From NCBI GenBank assembly GCA_021812735.1, contig JAKAMV010000017.1, positions 1 through 32,769 of the forward strand: a stretch of DNA of 32,769 nucleotides, given 5' to 3'. The position numbers were made by a program, and so were the translations under genes. Shown one piece after another: positions 32,099 through 32,769 of the stretch. How positions within the stretch are numbered: position 1 is the stretch's first letter; every line of letters begins with the position of its first letter. Below the pieces are notes generated by a model. It saw nothing but the letters and a program-made list of their open reading frames with translations, was not told where the DNA came from and made no database searches. The stretch is from Chloroflexota bacterium (GTDB taxonomy: Bacteria; Chloroflexota; Limnocylindria; Limnocylindrales; CSP1-4).

Positions 32099-32769
32099 AC
32101 GGCCGCCTGCGAGCCCTGGTCGGCTTCGGCGTCAGCCTGCTGATCGTCGCGTTCCTGCTCTGGGAGATCGACCTGGGGCGGGTGGTGGCGGTGCTCGGCC
32201 GGAGCCGGGTCCAGCTGCTGCCGCTGATCCTGGTGCCGTTCGCGGTGGACCTCTCGCTGCGCACGGTGCGCTGGCACGTCCTGCTGGCCCGCGAGCCGCG
32301 ACCGGGCTATCGCGGCACGTTCACCTACCTCGTGATCGGCTACCTGGCCAACAACATCCTCCCCGCGCGCCTGGGCGAGCTGGTGCGCGCGCACCTGCTC
32401 GGAACGCGCGAGGGCGTGGGCCGCAGCCGCGCGCTCGGGTCGATCGCGATGGAGCGCGCGCTCGACGTGGTGGCCGCGGCCGCGCTGGGGGCGATCGCCT
32501 GCTCCGCCTCGGGGATCCACGGTGCGATCGTGGTCACCTTGGCACTGATCGCCATCGGGGCAGGTGCGGTGGTGGCGCTGGTCGCGCTGCTGCCGCACGC
32601 GGTGGTGCGCCGCTGGCTCGACGTGCTGGTCGCGCGCGCCCCGGCCGGGATGCCGGCCCGGATCGCCGACATCGTCAGCCGCTTCGTCCACGCCCTGCTC
32701 GACGCGGCGACCCCCTGGCGGGTGCTGGTCGCGCTGGCCTTCTCGTTCGCGGCCTGGCTGGCCACCTCC
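32095..32769 (+). CDS. LPG_synthase_TM (UPF0104) flippase-like membrane protein, 5' part
   Basis: A GTG at 32095, overlapping the GT2 stop, opens a frame of 225 codons that runs off the right edge. It shows VGFGVSLLIVAFLLWEIDL as first helix, LRTVRWHVLLAREPRPGY, and GYLANNILPARLGELVRAHLL, the most conserved signature of the LPG_synthase_TM / UPF0104 family (N-N-x-L-P-A-R-x-G-E). The remaining helices include MERALDVVAAAALGAI. This family covers the flippase domain of lysylphosphatidylglycerol synthase and stand-alone proteins proposed to move lipids or lipid-linked sugars across the membrane. Coupling to a GT2 gene supports a role with that enzyme's lipid-linked product. The C-terminus is not visible. 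Confidence 0.85.
   Translation, partial: MNGRLRALVGFGVSLLIVAFLLWEIDLGRVVAVLGRSRVQLLPLILVPFAVDLSLRTVRWHVLLAREPRPGYRGTFTYLVIGYLANNILPARLGELVRAHLLGTREGVGRSRALGSIAMERALDVVAAAALGAIACSASGIHGAIVVTLALIAIGAGAVVALVALLPHAVVRRWLDVLVARAPAGMPARIADIVSRFVHALLDAATPWRVLVALAFSFAAWLATS

Noticed and set aside
1..32769. CRISPR array, tRNA/rRNA genes, insertion sequences or phage genes
   Set aside because: No regularly spaced repeats, no cloverleaf or rRNA-like sequence, and no transposase or integrase motifs were found on either strand.

Overview
The window is GC-rich DNA from a free-living bacterium. Its mix of genes fits a Chloroflexota-like lineage (Limnocylindria/Ellin-type soil or freshwater groups) or possibly an actinobacterium: many GT-C membrane glycosyltransferases, TadE/TadG-like surface proteins, a DUF4012 remnant and an LPG-synthase-type flippase-like protein. 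No rRNA, tRNA, CRISPR array or insertion sequence was seen, so the taxonomic guess is weak. Almost everything concerns cell-surface glycans.

Layout. (1) 1-8040, minus strand: three GT39-like membrane glycosyltransferases (1-1550, 3083-4960, 5885-7684), a truncated fourth membrane transferase (7695-8036), an AAA ATPase with a DUF4143 end (1675-2919) and a Phd/PIN toxin-antitoxin pair (5033-5718) with an inverted repeat over its ribosome binding site. (2) 8041-8561: gene-free, divergent regulatory region. (3) 8562-18456, plus strand: a tightly packed run of eight genes, most with start and stop codons overlapping. It holds a GT39-like protein, glucose-1-phosphate cytidylyltransferase (rfbF), a zinc-binding SAM methyltransferase, CDP-glucose 4,6-dehydratase (rfbG), the PLP/[2Fe-2S] 3-dehydrase (rfbH/E1), a flavin reductase lacking the usual ferredoxin domain, an extended SDR and a ThDP-dependent acetolactate-synthase-like enzyme. 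Together they read as a pathway from CDP-glucose to a CDP-3,6-dideoxy-4-ketohexose, and then probably to a carbon-branched sugar of the yersiniose type. (4) 18581-19618, plus: a PseB/FlaA1-type UDP-GlcNAc 4,6-dehydratase.

(5) 25216-19633, minus strand: another packed operon with a GT-C transferase fused to a GtrA flippase-like domain, a GtrB-like polyprenyl-phosphate glycosyltransferase, an RmlD-like reductase, a NeuB-like synthase and a DPM1-like GT2. (6) 25406-26464, plus: a GT87-like transferase. (7) 28929-26558, minus: a TadE-like and a TadG-like protein. (8) 29072-31202: decayed pieces (a broken DUF4012 gene and a glycosyltransferase fragment), then an intact GT87-like gene. (9) 31241 to the end, plus: a GT2 gene overlapping a flippase-like LPG_synthase_TM gene that runs off the window.

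Base composition changes inside the window. Roughly 15.6-22.3 kb is visibly poorer in GC (about 53% in hand-counted lines at 18121-18180 and 20941-21000) than the flanks (78% at 13981-14040). It contains the SDR, the ThDP enzyme, the PseB-like, GT2, NeuB-like and RmlD-like genes. This suggests the sugar-diversifying core was exchanged horizontally while the more conserved transferases on each side remained. No Wzx/Wzy or ABC exporter is visible, so the locus continues outside the window or relies on GtrA-type flipping with GT-C transfer on the outer face of the membrane.
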